DNA of 62,854 bases from Alistipes sp. Its GTDB lineage: Bacteria; Bacteroidota; Bacteroidia; Bacteroidales; Rikenellaceae. The DNA lies in assembly GCA_017629035.1 (NCBI GenBank), contig JAGBXX010000036.1, positions 1 to 62,854 on the forward strand. The letters are read 5' to 3'. The position numbers and the translations under genes are program-made. The notes beneath the pieces were generated by a model. It had not been told where the DNA came from. It saw only the letters and a list, made by a program, of their open reading frames with translations, and did not search any database. This document shows, piece after piece, positions 41,370-51,151 of the stretch (the first letter of the stretch is position 1; the number at the start of each line of letters is the position of its first letter).

Positions 41370-41407
41370 GGAGATAGGGCGCCAAGCTCTATCTCCTTTA
41401 AGTTTTG
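41370..41407 (+). terminator. Terminator of the flippase-holB-...-amidohydrolase operon
   Basis: GGAGATAG (41370-41377) pairs with CTATCTCC (41389-41396), followed by TTTAAGTTTTG. Confidence 0.8.
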
Positions 41408-41496
41408 GCACAGTTTTGGCATATCGTGACGCTGTGCTCAACCACACTATTTTGCTCAATGTAACATAGCTGAAGGGAATAAAACAATAAAATTGT

Positions 41497-41527
41497 TTTG
41501 CCCAAGAGTTTTAATTTGTTATCTTTG
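41497..41527 (+). promoter_or_regulatory. Promoter of the exopolysaccharide operon (TTTG-N19-TATCTTTG)
   Basis: TTTG at 41497-41500 and TATCTTTG at 41520-41527 are exactly 19 bases apart. The first large gene starts 118 bases after the box, an unusually long leader for this window. Confidence 0.85.
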
Positions 41528-41536
41528 CAAGAGATT

Positions 41537-41608
41537 ATGGGCGAGCACCCCCCAACTCCCCATCCAACACTGCCTATGACCAACGATGTGAGATTATGCA
41601 ATGTTTAG
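41537..41608 (+). CDS. Possible leader peptide (23 residues, proline-rich)
   Basis: An ATG about ten bases after the -7 box opens a frame MGEHPPTPHP... of 23 residues ending in TAG, 37 bases before the sugar transferase ATG. A run of prolines this early in a transcript could stall ribosomes. There is no independent support, so it may be chance. Confidence 0.25.
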   Translation: MGEHPPTPHPTLPMTNDVRLCNV

Positions 41609-41645
41609 GGTGAGAGGACCTAATCGCTAACTAAACATCGAAAAT

Positions 41646-42653
41646 ATGATTTCTGCATCAGTTTTTGAGAGAGAGAAAGAGAACAACGGAAGAGTTGCTC
41701 ACTGCTACTTCGATCCCGAGATAGGCACCTGGCTGGCCTACGGCAAATCGGCGTATGCACTGCGCAGAATGGTGAAGACCGCAGGCTATGACAACCTGCG
41801 AAGCTACTCCTACGACTTCGACATAGCCTGTTCGATGGTGGGCAACCTCACCTTTGGCCAGATATGCGAGAGTAGCACAACACTCGAGCGCAGCGAGGAG
41901 TATGTCTGCATCGAGAGTAGGCTCGAATTCGACTCCGAGGCCTATGACAACTGGGTCGACAGGCTCAAGGCCGAGCGTGACAACAAAAAGAATATGTGGG
42001 TAGACACACGCATAAGCAGCAAGACTCCTAAGGGAAAGTTCATAAACGACGGCATGTCGCCTCTATCACGCCACCTGCGACGAGGGGCAGATATGGCGTT
42101 GGCCTTTATGGGTATTCTGCTCCTATGGCCAATATTCATAATCACCTACATTTTCGTGAGAGCCGAAGATGGCGGTCCTGCAATATTCAAGCAGGAGCGC
42201 ATAGGTCGCTTTGGTCGCCCCTTCTTCATCTACAAGTTCCGCTCCATGCGCACCGATGCCGAGGAGTTCGGGCCACAGCTCAGCCATGGCGGAGGCTCGA
42301 ACGACAAGCGACTCACACGTGTGGGCAGGTTTATTCGTGCACACCACATCGACGAGCTGCCACAGCTCTGGAACGTACTCACGGGCGACATGGCGCTGGT
42401 AGGCCCAAGGCCCGAGCGCAGATACTTCATCGAGAAGATCATGGAGTACGACAAGCGCTATGTCTACCTCTATCAGATACGTCCTGGCGTTACGAGCTAC
42501 GCCACGCTATACAACGGATATACAGACACTATGGAGAAGATGTTGCAACGTCTGGAGTACGACCTCTACTATCTGGAGCATCGCTCGTGGCGTTTCGACA
42601 CAAAGATTCTCTTTAACACCTTCTGCTCGATAGTTGCGGGCAAGAAATTCTAA
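41646..42653 (+). CDS. Initiating sugar transferase (polyprenyl-phosphate glycosyl-1-phosphate transferase)
   Basis: This 335-residue membrane enzyme puts the first sugar-phosphate on undecaprenyl phosphate. A non-standard N-terminal part of about 130 residues, without the usual several helices, precedes one membrane helix (about 147-172). The catalytic domain has [44 protein letters not shown] and [10 protein letters not shown], all hallmarks of the monotopic WcaJ/PglC-like group. It opens the polysaccharide operon and so defines its start. Confidence 0.9.
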   Translation: MISASVFEREKENNGRVAHCYFDPEIGTWLAYGKSAYALRRMVKTAGYDNLRSYSYDFDIACSMVGNLTFGQICESSTTLERSEEYVCIESRLEFDSEAYDNWVDRLKAERDNKKNMWVDTRISSKTPKGKFINDGMSPLSRHLRRGADMALAFMGILLLWPIFIITYIFVRAEDGGPAIFKQERIGRFGRPFFIYKFRSMRTDAEEFGPQLSHGGGSNDKRLTRVGRFIRAHHIDELPQLWNVLTGDMALVGPRPERRYFIEKIMEYDKRYVYLYQIRPGVTSYATLYNGYTDTMEKMLQRLEYDLYYLEHRSWRFDTKILFNTFCSIVAGKKF

Positions 42654-42664
42654 ACTTTGAAGAT

Positions 42665-43966
42665 ATGAAGATTGCAGTTGCAGGAACAGGTTACGTAGGA
42701 CTCAGCATTGCCACACTTCTAGCACAGCACAACGATGTTGTGGCCGTAGATGTTGTGGCCGAGAAGGTCGACTTGATAAACTCTAAGCGCTCACCCATTC
42801 AGGATGAGTATATCGAGGAGTATCTCAAAACCAAGTCGCTAAATCTGCGTGCTACACTCGACGGTCGTGAGGCATATCAGAGTGCCGAGCTTATCGTCGT
42901 TGCCGTGCCTACGAACTACGACCCGCAACTCAACCACTTCGACACTCACAACATCGAGCAGGTTATAGACCTTATCCTCGAGGTAAACCCCGAGGCTACG
43001 ATTGTGATCAAGTCGACAATCCCTGTGGGCTACTGCCGTAGCCTCTATGTGAAGTATGCCGAGCGTGGTGCCAAGCGTCTAAACCTCATCTTCTCGCCCG
43101 AGTTTCTGCGTGAGAGCCGTGCGCTGGAGGATAACCTCTACCCCTCTCGCATCATCATCGGCACGCCAAACATTATCGAGGGCGAGGAGTTCAGCCGTGA
43201 GAATGAGGCTATACGTGCACTTGCCGATAGCGAGAGGCTCAGCCAGATGGCCGAGCGCTTTGCCGAGCTGCTACAACAGGGAGCTCTCAAGGAGAATATC
43301 CCCGTGCTACGCATGGGTATCGAGGAGGCCGAGGCTGTTAAGCTCTTTGCCAATACCTACCTTGCCCTAAGAGTTAGCTACTTCAACGAGCTGGATACCT
43401 ATGCCGAGATCAAGAGCCTGAACTCTCAGGCCATTATCGAAGGTGTGGGCCTCGACCCACGTATCGGCACACACTACAACAACCCCTCGTTTGGCTACGG
43501 AGGCTACTGCCTGCCTAAGGATACAAAGCAGCTTCTGGCCAACTACAAGGATGTGCCCCAGAACATGATGACAGCAATCGTGGAGAGCAACCGCACACGC
43601 AAGGACTACATCGCCGACCAGGTACTGCGCCGTGCGGGCTACTACACAGGCTCATCGGAGTGGGAGGCCTCACGCGAGAAGAGGGTTACCGTGGGTGTCT
43701 ACCGCCTCACGATGAAGGCTGGCTCGGACAACTTCCGCCAGTCGTCAATCCAGGGTGTCATGAAACGTATCAAGGCCAAGGGTGCAAAAGTTATCATCTA
43801 CGAGCCAACGCTCGAGGATGGTGCTATGTTCTTTGGCTCGGAGGTGATTGGCTCGCTCGAGCGATTTAAGCAGCTTAGCGACGTAGTTATCACCAACCGC
43901 TACCATACAGACCTCGCCGATATCGAGGATAAGATATATACTCGAGATCTCTTCAGACGAGATTAA
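42665..43966 (+). CDS. ugd: UDP-glucose/GDP-mannose dehydrogenase family protein
   Basis: This 433-residue cytoplasmic NAD-dependent enzyme oxidises a nucleotide sugar to its uronic acid, twice at C6. GTGYVGLS at the N-terminus binds NAD, SPEFLRE is conserved, and [12 protein letters not shown] carries the catalytic Cys282. UDP-glucose to UDP-glucuronate is the likeliest reaction; a GDP-mannose or UDP-HexNAc substrate cannot be excluded. It lies 11 bases after the sugar transferase gene. An acidic sugar in the polymer is implied. Confidence 0.9.
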   Translation: MKIAVAGTGYVGLSIATLLAQHNDVVAVDVVAEKVDLINSKRSPIQDEYIEEYLKTKSLNLRATLDGREAYQSAELIVVAVPTNYDPQLNHFDTHNIEQVIDLILEVNPEATIVIKSTIPVGYCRSLYVKYAERGAKRLNLIFSPEFLRESRALEDNLYPSRIIIGTPNIIEGEEFSRENEAIRALADSERLSQMAERFAELLQQGALKENIPVLRMGIEEAEAVKLFANTYLALRVSYFNELDTYAEIKSLNSQAIIEGVGLDPRIGTHYNNPSFGYGGYCLPKDTKQLLANYKDVPQNMMTAIVESNRTRKDYIADQVLRRAGYYTGSSEWEASREKRVTVGVYRLTMKAGSDNFRQSSIQGVMKRIKAKGAKVIIYEPTLEDGAMFFGSEVIGSLERFKQLSDVVITNRYHTDLADIEDKIYTRDLFRRD

Positions 43967-43988
43967 CCGTAGCAAATAACTACTATCA

Positions 43989-45428
43989 ATGACCCACACA
44001 ACAGGAGTGAGCGTAACAAAGGGGGCTCTCTGGAGCGCCGTAGACAAATTTGGCATCGTGGCGATGCAGTTTGTCATAAATATTGTGCTCGCTCGTCTGC
44101 TTACGCCCGACGACTTTGGCCTTGTGGGCATGATACTCATCATCGTGGCCGTGTCGACAATCCTTGCCGACGGAGGCTTCGGCTCGGCGCTGATACAGAA
44201 GAGCGACGCCACGGCCGAGGACTACTCTACGGCCTTCTGGGTAAATATATCTATCTCGCTGCTGCTCTTTGCTGCGATATATCTCTCTGCCCCACTCATT
44301 GCCACGCTGCTGGGCTACCCCATCCTCGGTGCACTGCTGCGCACCCTTGCCATTGTGATAGTGCTCAACTCCATAGGTCTTGTTGGCAGGGTTAGGCTAA
44401 GACGCCAATTTGCCTTTCGACAGATCGCCCTCTCGAACATCGTGGCCTACATACTCTCGGCCATTGTTGCAATCGCAATGTCGAAACGAGGCTTCGGGGC
44501 ATGGTCGCTGGTGGCTATGCACATCGTCAACGCCCTATTCTCAAACCTTTTTATCATCATTGCCGCAGGCTGGCTACCCACGACAAAGTTCTCGCTCAGC
44601 TCGCTCAAGCGTCTGTTTGTCTACGGCGAGTATATGCTCATATCGGATCTACTGAGCAACATCTGCTTCCATATCCAGAGCACACTCGTGGGCAAATATT
44701 TCACCCCCTACACAGCAGGACAGTATGCTCAGGCCAAGAAGATGGAGGAGGTGGCCTGTATAACGCTGCCAAGTGCCATGAACCAGGTACTCTTCCCACT
44801 CTACTCACGTCTGCAGCACGACATCGAGAGTCTACGCTCAAGGCTTAGGGTCGACACCCAGCTTATAGCCTTTGTGATATTTCCACTTCTTACCATACTG
44901 ATTATCATCGCCAAACCTCTCATACTCCTACTCTTTGGAGATAAGTGGATGGAGTCGATACCTATGTTCCAGGTATTGTGCTTAGGGGGTTTCTTCTGCT
45001 CGCTGCAATACTTCAACTACCACGCCGTGGCCGCCATAGGCAAGAGCCGCGTGCTATTCTTTGCAGGAGTATTCAAGAGCCTTGTTACCATTGGCTCGAT
45101 AATGATTGGTGTGCATATAAGCATGAGCGCCGTGCTGGTAGCCATGGTAGCAAGCAACGTGGTCAACTACCTAACAAATGGAATTATCGCACAGCGGTAT
45201 ATCAAGTACTCACTCTCACGTCAGCTACTCGACGTAGCACCGATATTTGCCACGGCCACGATTTTGGGCTCTATGGTATACTACCTCGCTCTTGTTTGGA
45301 ACATTAATTGGATAGTGCTGGTGGTTCTCTACTCGGCACTCTACCTCGTAGCAAGCCACGCAATGGGCATCAGGGCGATGAGTGAGGCCATAAGAGTGAT
45401 TAAACGGGGCATAAACAGAGATTTGTAG
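43989..45428 (+). CDS. Lipopolysaccharide/exopolysaccharide flippase (Wzx-like)
   Basis: This 479-residue protein has about 12-14 membrane helices. GALWSAVDKFGIVAMQFVI, LARLLTPDDFGLVGM and DGGFGSALIQK at the start are typical of the WzxC/AmsL group. It probably carries the repeat unit built by this operon across the inner membrane and is distinct from the flippase at 30513-31994. Confidence 0.9.
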   Translation: MTHTTGVSVTKGALWSAVDKFGIVAMQFVINIVLARLLTPDDFGLVGMILIIVAVSTILADGGFGSALIQKSDATAEDYSTAFWVNISISLLLFAAIYLSAPLIATLLGYPILGALLRTLAIVIVLNSIGLVGRVRLRRQFAFRQIALSNIVAYILSAIVAIAMSKRGFGAWSLVAMHIVNALFSNLFIIIAAGWLPTTKFSLSSLKRLFVYGEYMLISDLLSNICFHIQSTLVGKYFTPYTAGQYAQAKKMEEVACITLPSAMNQVLFPLYSRLQHDIESLRSRLRVDTQLIAFVIFPLLTILIIIAKPLILLLFGDKWMESIPMFQVLCLGGFFCSLQYFNYHAVAAIGKSRVLFFAGVFKSLVTIGSIMIGVHISMSAVLVAMVASNVVNYLTNGIIAQRYIKYSLSRQLLDVAPIFATATILGSMVYYLALVWNINWIVLVVLYSALYLVASHAMGIRAMSEAIRVIKRGINRDL

Positions 45429-45432
45429 AGCT

Positions 45433-46545
45433 ATGAAGATAGGCATACTTACACACTACGACGTGAACAACATGGGCGCACAGCTACAACTGTGGGCCAT
45501 GTATCGCTATCTCGAGAGCCTGGGTCACGAGCCGGTGGTGCTCACCTACAAGAAGAACTACGACTTTGTCCCCGAGCTTGAGCGTCGCAACCAGATAACA
45601 CTCGCCTCGGTGCCATATATCCTCAAAAACTACCTCTTTGCCAAGGGCCTAAGGCTCACATGGCACAACGTGCGCAAATATCTCACGCTGCGAAACTTCC
45701 GTCTGGAGAAGCTACGCCATGCACCCCACGACTCAGCCACGATAGATGCTGCGATAGTGGGTGCCGACGAGGTATTCAGCCTCGAGCTCGGCATAAACAA
45801 GATGATGTTTGGCCACGGCGTGAACACCAAGAATATGATTGCCTATGCTCCAAGTGTGGGCCAGACCGACATGGAGCGTATAGAGCACTTCGACTGCCGA
45901 GATATTATGGCACGTGGCCTTCGAGGCTTCGGCTCGCTCTCGGCACGTGACGGTAGCACACAGCAGATTATAAAGCAGCTCACAGGCCAAGAGGCAGAGA
46001 TTGTTGCAGACCCAGCACTCCTCTACCGCTTCCCCGTCGAGGAGTACCCCCTGCCCAAGGGTACACCCAAGGGCGACTACATTGTGGTCTACTCCTACGA
46101 CGCACGCCTCAACACCCCTCGTGAGGCGGAGGCTATACAGAGCTACGCCAAGCGCCACAGGCTGAAGACAGTGTCGGTGGGCACATATCACAAGTGGTGC
46201 GATGTTAACATTGCCTGCAACGCCCTCGAGTGGCTCAGGTGTATATCTCAGGCTAAGGCCGTGGTAACAGATACGTTTCATGGCACTATTGCCGCAGCGA
46301 TAACACATCGCAACATGGCACTATACTATAGCAAGGAGGTAAACTCATCAAAAATGCTCGACCTTGTAGACCGCCTAGGACTTCAGGACCGCATGCTTGG
46401 CGAGGTGTCGACCAAGGAGCTTGAGCGAGTGCTTAGCCAGGAGCAGAACTTCGAGGAGATAGACCGAGAGATCGAGACTCTACGCCAGTCCTCGGAGCAC
46501 TATTTAGCAAACTCCCTAAATTCAGTAATATGTCACACGAAGTAG
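45433..46545 (+). CDS. Polysaccharide pyruvyl transferase family protein
   Basis: This 370-residue cytoplasmic protein has the family's opening NMGAQLQLWAMYRYLE, AIVGADEVF and SARDGSTQQIIKQL. VVTDTFHGTIAAAI holds the conserved histidine. Members add pyruvate ketals to sugars, giving an acidic group, or are linked to glycan decoration. The 3' end overlaps the next gene by 16 bases. The last residues (LANSLNS) are coded by a 16-base stretch identical to part of the repeat near 13219. Confidence 0.88.
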   Translation: MKIGILTHYDVNNMGAQLQLWAMYRYLESLGHEPVVLTYKKNYDFVPELERRNQITLASVPYILKNYLFAKGLRLTWHNVRKYLTLRNFRLEKLRHAPHDSATIDAAIVGADEVFSLELGINKMMFGHGVNTKNMIAYAPSVGQTDMERIEHFDCRDIMARGLRGFGSLSARDGSTQQIIKQLTGQEAEIVADPALLYRFPVEEYPLPKGTPKGDYIVVYSYDARLNTPREAEAIQSYAKRHRLKTVSVGTYHKWCDVNIACNALEWLRCISQAKAVVTDTFHGTIAAAITHRNMALYYSKEVNSSKMLDLVDRLGLQDRMLGEVSTKELERVLSQEQNFEEIDREIETLRQSSEHYLANSLNSVICHTK

Positions 46546-47741
46546 GCCTTGAACCACTAAAGCCATGCAACGGATGTGGAGCGTGTAGCGCCATCTGCAA
46601 GAGGGACGCTATCATCATTACTGAGAACTACGATGGCTCGCTCACAAAGGTTGTCGACTACAGCAAATGCAACAACTGCCAGGCGTGTAACAGCGTATGC
46701 TACAAATTTATAGAGGCTACAGAATACCCAACCCTCGATGATAAAACATGCTACGCCGTATGCTCTACAAATAGGGCTACACATAGCACCACCACATCGG
46801 GAGGCTTTGGCTACGAGCTGGCACGCTGGGGCGTGGAGCATGGCTATAAAATTATGGGCGTGGAGTACGACTTAGCCACAAACAGCGCACGCTCAACTGT
46901 GGCAAGCACTCTGGAGGAGATAGAGAAGTTCAAGGGCTCGAAATATCTGCAGAGCTACACCGAGCAGGCATTCAAGGAGATTAGAGATATCGCCACCCAA
47001 AACCCTGAGCAGAGGTTTATATGCTTTGGCACACCCTGCCAGATATTTGGCCTACGAATGCTCATAAATCGACTGAAGCTCAGCAACGAGATACTCTACG
47101 TCGACCTATTCTGCCATGGTGTACCCTCGTACCTCGTGTGGCGACCCTACATCGCATCTCAGGAGCAGAGGCTCGGCACACTACGCAACGTGAACTTCAG
47201 GTATAAGGGCAACGGCTGGCACCACTACTCCATACTCATCGAGGGCGAGCGCAAAAGATACTGCAACTACGCCTACAACGACATCTTCTACCGCTACTTC
47301 TTCGACAACGTAGCACTCAACAGGTCGTGCTTTGATTGCGAGTTTCGCAAGGGACATTCGGCAGCCGACATCCGCATTGGCGACTTCTTGGGCAGGGCCT
47401 ACGAGTCACGTGAGGATGGTATCTCAGCAGTTATTCCACTCAGCGCCGAGGGCAAGAGTGCTATCGACGAGCTTCGAGCTGCAGGTAGCATAGATATAGT
47501 GGGCATACATAGTGCCAAGGAGGCTCTTGGTGCACAGAGCACCGAGGAGTATGACAACATAGAGCTTCGCAATAGCGTGATTCGAAGACTTGAGCACGAG
47601 GATATAGAGAGCGTGCAGCGCTGGTACTTCAAGCAATTTCCGCTCAAGCGCCGCATATATGCCCGACTAAAGAGCCTCGCAACGCTGCTCCCCGTGCCGC
47701 TAATATCGGGCCTACGCCGCTGCGTACGACTAAAACGATAA
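46530..47741 (+). CDS. Coenzyme F420 hydrogenase/dehydrogenase beta-subunit-like Fe-S protein
   Basis: This 403-residue protein begins with two [4Fe-4S] ferredoxin motifs: CNGCGACSAIC (about 11-21) and CNNCQACNSVC. It continues with the FrhB-type flavin domain (TSGGFGYELARWG, FKGSKYLQS, CFGTPCQI, DLFCHGVPS) and a further C-terminal CFDCEFRKGHSAADI. Such proteins commonly sit beside pyruvyl transferases in Bacteroidota polysaccharide loci and may carry out a redox step on a sugar; F420 itself is not expected here. It overlaps the upstream gene, suggesting coupled translation. Confidence 0.88.
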   Translation: MSHEVGLEPLKPCNGCGACSAICKRDAIIITENYDGSLTKVVDYSKCNNCQACNSVCYKFIEATEYPTLDDKTCYAVCSTNRATHSTTTSGGFGYELARWGVEHGYKIMGVEYDLATNSARSTVASTLEEIEKFKGSKYLQSYTEQAFKEIRDIATQNPEQRFICFGTPCQIFGLRMLINRLKLSNEILYVDLFCHGVPSYLVWRPYIASQEQRLGTLRNVNFRYKGNGWHHYSILIEGERKRYCNYAYNDIFYRYFFDNVALNRSCFDCEFRKGHSAADIRIGDFLGRAYESREDGISAVIPLSAEGKSAIDELRAAGSIDIVGIHSAKEALGAQSTEEYDNIELRNSVIRRLEHEDIESVQRWYFKQFPLKRRIYARLKSLATLLPVPLISGLRRCVRLKR

Positions 47742-47771
47742 GTAACTAAACCGCAAACCCAACTAAGGCGA

Positions 47772-48941
47772 ATGTTGATACTACTATTCATATTTCTGCC
47801 CTTTGTGGCATTCCTTCGCTCGTGCTGCGACCTGAGAAGTCGTAGCTCACAGATTGTGTTTGTGCTCTTCTTCGCCCTGTTTGGCTACTGCCACACCTTC
47901 AGCGACACACGTGCCGACAGCTTCCGCAAGTTCGAGCTATTCAACAACTACCAGGCAGAGAGCATCGGCGACATACTCTCGGAGTTTATGAATGGCGAGC
48001 GCAGAGATATCTACGAGGGCGTGCTGCTAAGCCTCGTCAAGCAGTTCACGGACAACCCACACATAATGATGATGATTGTGGGCCTCGTGGGTGGACTCTT
48101 CTATATGCTCGTGGTGCGTCGCATAACCCAAGATCGAGTCATGGGCTTTAGCTGGGCCATAGCCATCCTGCTTGGATTTATCGTTATAGACTGCGGTATT
48201 CAGCAGATGGGTGGTATTCGTAATTTCACGGCATACCCTATTGCCGTATACTCGATAATACGTCTGCTGATCGATAGGCAGAGAGTATGGCTTCTGGGTC
48301 TACTCGCCGCCCCACTCGTGCACTTTGGCTACATATTTATCACTATCACTGCGCTCATTATCTGGCTTGTACGTATACCAAACGGTCTGATGCACTACGC
48401 AGCAATCGTGATCTGCATAGGCTCGCTATTTCTCAGCACAGAGTCATACTCTGGAGCTATCGACCTTGTAAGTGGCACTATCGAGAACGACGCCATATCT
48501 GCCCGTGTGAGCAACTATGGCGAGGAGTCGGTCGACATGGAGTTTAACAAGTCGCTCACAACACGTCTTGTGCGTATAAACAACCAGCTTGGCGCATGTT
48601 TTGTAGTAGCACTGCTTGTCTTCCTACGCCGAAAGCGCACTCAGCTGCTCAGCGACGACTACACCGAGCGCATATACCACCTTGTGCTCTTCTTTGTCGT
48701 GGTGAGCTACGCCATGATATCCTTCTCGGTGGTAGGCCAACGATTTGTCTACGTGGCAATGATGCTGCTATACATGTTGTTGCTCAACATATATCAGAAA
48801 CATCGTGAGTCGGGCATTAGAGGGTTTATCTATGCCATGCCCGTAGTATTTGTCATCCACATACTGTGGACACTCTACAACTGCTACTGCAACACGGGCC
48901 TTGGCATATACTTCATGCCTCTTCCTGTGCTTATGATGTAA
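47772..48941 (+). CDS. EpsG-family polysaccharide polymerase (Wzy-like)
   Basis: This 389-residue membrane protein has about 10-11 helices and the EpsG pattern: an early FFALFGYCHTFSDTRADSFRKFELF with the tandem charged residues, followed by LVGGLFYMLVVRRI and GGIRNFTAYPIAVY. It probably joins the repeat units in the periplasm. It lies 30 bases after the F420-beta-like gene. Confidence 0.82.
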   Translation: MLILLFIFLPFVAFLRSCCDLRSRSSQIVFVLFFALFGYCHTFSDTRADSFRKFELFNNYQAESIGDILSEFMNGERRDIYEGVLLSLVKQFTDNPHIMMMIVGLVGGLFYMLVVRRITQDRVMGFSWAIAILLGFIVIDCGIQQMGGIRNFTAYPIAVYSIIRLLIDRQRVWLLGLLAAPLVHFGYIFITITALIIWLVRIPNGLMHYAAIVICIGSLFLSTESYSGAIDLVSGTIENDAISARVSNYGEESVDMEFNKSLTTRLVRINNQLGACFVVALLVFLRRKRTQLLSDDYTERIYHLVLFFVVVSYAMISFSVVGQRFVYVAMMLLYMLLLNIYQKHRESGIRGFIYAMPVVFVIHILWTLYNCYCNTGLGIYFMPLPVLMM

Positions 48942-48960
48942 CAAAAAGGTTAGGTTTAGG

Positions 48961-50004
48961 ATGAAGATATTGCTTGTCATAACACGCTCCGAGCTTGGAG
49001 GTGCGCAGAGTGTAGTCATAGAGCTCGCCAATGCCCTATGCAGGGAGCATAGTGTGGTTCTTGCTGCAGGCGAGGGCGACGGCAAGATGTGGGAGATGGT
49101 CGATAGTCGTGTCGTACGTGAGCACTGCCCCCACCTGCAACGTGCCATGTCACTCAAGAACGATCTGCTTGCCGCCCTGGAGCTCAGAAGAGTATATCGC
49201 CGCCACCGCCCCGATGTGGTGCATCTACACTCCTCAAAGGCGGGTGTGCTCGGACGCCTTGTGCTGCCACGACGCAAGATAGTATACACGGTGCATGGCT
49301 TTGACTCTGTACGTGTTGCATATCGCAAGTTTTTGCCCGTAGAGCGTCTGCTTCAGCACCGTTCACACGCCGTGGTGGGCGTGAGCAACTACGACAAGGA
49401 GAATATGCTGCGTGAGGGTATCAGCCGTGGTGTTAGCACCATATACAACGGCATAGCCACGCCAGAAACCTCGGCACTGAGAAGCTTCGAGGAGTTCGAC
49501 AAGTACGACAAGACTATCCTCTGCATAGCACGTGCAACACCTCCAAAGGAGCCACAACTATTTATCGACATAGCACGCCTGATGCCTCAGTATGGCTTTA
49601 TATGGATAGGCAACCAGAGCGACATGAGCCACTACAACGCCCCTGCGAACTGCCACTTTTTGGGTAATATCACGGGTGCGGGCGGCTACTGCTCTAAGGC
49701 CGATATGCTCGTTCTTCCTTCGCTCTACGAGGGTCTTCCGATGGTCATCCTCGAGGCTATGAGCCTGAGCAGGCCTGTGGTGGCCTCGAACGTGGGAGGC
49801 ATAAGCGAGATTGTACACAACGGAGTGAATGGCTACACCGTATCGAATAGCGCCGAGGAGTTTGCCCAGAAGATTGAGTACATCCTCGAGGATGAGGCTC
49901 GCTACAACGACTTCTGCCAGGCCTCAAGACGTATTTTCGATGAGTCGCTAACCGTAGAGCGCATGGTGAGGGAGTACACAAAACTTTACAACACAGCACA
50001 ATAA
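48961..50004 (+). CDS. Glycosyltransferase family 4
   Basis: This 347-residue cytoplasmic GT-B enzyme has SELGGAQSVVIELANAL at the N-terminus, VVHLHSSKAGVLGRL, TVHGFDS and VGVSNYDKE. At the C-terminus LPSLYEGLPMVILEAMSLSRPVVASNVGG contains the EX7E motif that binds the sugar nucleotide. It adds one sugar of the repeat unit. The donor and linkage cannot be told from sequence. Confidence 0.92.
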   Translation: MKILLVITRSELGGAQSVVIELANALCREHSVVLAAGEGDGKMWEMVDSRVVREHCPHLQRAMSLKNDLLAALELRRVYRRHRPDVVHLHSSKAGVLGRLVLPRRKIVYTVHGFDSVRVAYRKFLPVERLLQHRSHAVVGVSNYDKENMLREGISRGVSTIYNGIATPETSALRSFEEFDKYDKTILCIARATPPKEPQLFIDIARLMPQYGFIWIGNQSDMSHYNAPANCHFLGNITGAGGYCSKADMLVLPSLYEGLPMVILEAMSLSRPVVASNVGGISEIVHNGVNGYTVSNSAEEFAQKIEYILEDEARYNDFCQASRRIFDESLTVERMVREYTKLYNTAQ

Positions 50005-50027
50005 CCCAACACTTCATAACCCAAACA

Positions 50028-51146
50028 ATGAGCCAAAAGAGAGATAATGCATCCGACATACTACTATGGCTGCTGCGATGCGCCCTCATTGAGGGGTACA
50101 ACGAGCAGCTCTATATAGCGCCTGGCAGCAAGCCCGACTGGGAGCAGGTGGGGCGCATAGCCTCGGGCCAGGGTGTGGGCGCCATTGCCTGGGATGGACT
50201 ATGCAGAGCCGCAGACCTGGGGCTAATTACCCAGGAGAGTATGCCCAGCAAGGCGACAAAATTGAAGTGGATATATAGCATAGAGCAGCTCACTAAGAGA
50301 TACCAGCGCCAGAGGAGCGTGATTTGCAAGCTCGCACAAAGTCTTGGCAGGGAGCAGATAAGAGTCATGGTGCTCAAGGGCTACGGACTCAGCCTCACGT
50401 ATCCTCGTCCCGAGCATCGTGCCTGTGGCGATGTAGATATATGGCTATTCGATGAGCAGAGGCGTGGCGACGAGCTGCTAAAGAGTGAGTTTAACATTGC
50501 AATCGACACAGACAAACACCACCACACGGTATTCTATCTCGATGGAGTGATGGTGGAGAATCACTACGACTTTGTAAACACTCACTCACGCCGCTCAAAC
50601 AAGCATATTGAGCGAATACTCAAGAAGTTAGCTCACGACGCAATAGAGATAGAGGTCGACGGGAGCAAGATATATATACCCAATGCCAACTGTCATGCAC
50701 TATTTCTCTTGCGCCACGCTGCAGCCCACTTTGCCGCAGCCGAGATTGCCCTACGCCACATTATCGACTGGGCGATGTTCGTAAAGCGCTATCATGGCGA
50801 TATAGATTGGGCATGGCTCAACGAGATCTCAAAGAGATTTAACATGCACCGCTTTCTCTGGGCGCTCAACTCCCTTGCGGTGGAGCTTTGTGGCATAGAG
50901 CGAGAGTGGACACACACCGAGGAGCGCAACACAGAGATTGAGCAGCGCATACTCAACGATATACTTAGTCCCGAGTTCGTAGCCATGCGCCCCGAGCGAG
51001 GCACACTACGCATAGTACTATATAAGCTACGCCGCTGGTGGGCAAACCGCTGGAAGCGAGAGCTTGTATACAACGAGAGCAACCTAAGTTCGTTTATAAC
51101 CCAGAGCTGGAGCCATATACTTAAACCTAAAAGCATAAAACACTAA
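50028..51146 (+). CDS. Nucleotidyltransferase-fold protein (PF14907-like)
   Basis: This 372-residue protein resembles the family of putative nucleotidyltransferases often found in surface-polysaccharide loci. The core reads VMVLKGYGLSLTYP then CGDVDIWLFDE, where the Asp pair (DVDIW) matches the metal-binding site. HHTVFYLDGVMVENHYDF and LRHAAAHFAAAEIALRHIIDW follow. A possible role is transfer of a nucleotidyl or related group to a glycan or lipid carrier; this is not established. It ends five bases before the vWA gene. Confidence 0.75.
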   Translation: MSQKRDNASDILLWLLRCALIEGYNEQLYIAPGSKPDWEQVGRIASGQGVGAIAWDGLCRAADLGLITQESMPSKATKLKWIYSIEQLTKRYQRQRSVICKLAQSLGREQIRVMVLKGYGLSLTYPRPEHRACGDVDIWLFDEQRRGDELLKSEFNIAIDTDKHHHTVFYLDGVMVENHYDFVNTHSRRSNKHIERILKKLAHDAIEIEVDGSKIYIPNANCHALFLLRHAAAHFAAAEIALRHIIDWAMFVKRYHGDIDWAWLNEISKRFNMHRFLWALNSLAVELCGIEREWTHTEERNTEIEQRILNDILSPEFVAMRPERGTLRIVLYKLRRWWANRWKRELVYNESNLSSFITQSWSHILKPKSIKH

Positions 51147-51151
51147 TCCCC

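Larger units (their letters stand above)
41341..41645. other. Intergenic region before the polysaccharide operon
   Basis: It contains the upstream operon's terminator, about 90 unassigned bases, the promoter at 41497-41527 and a leader of about 110 bases with a short proline-rich frame at 41537-41608. No further gene is visible. Confidence 0.7.

Noticed and set aside
41646-51146. Horizontally acquired genomic island
   Set aside because: Polysaccharide loci often move, but I see no integrase, tRNA, flanking direct repeats or transposase here.
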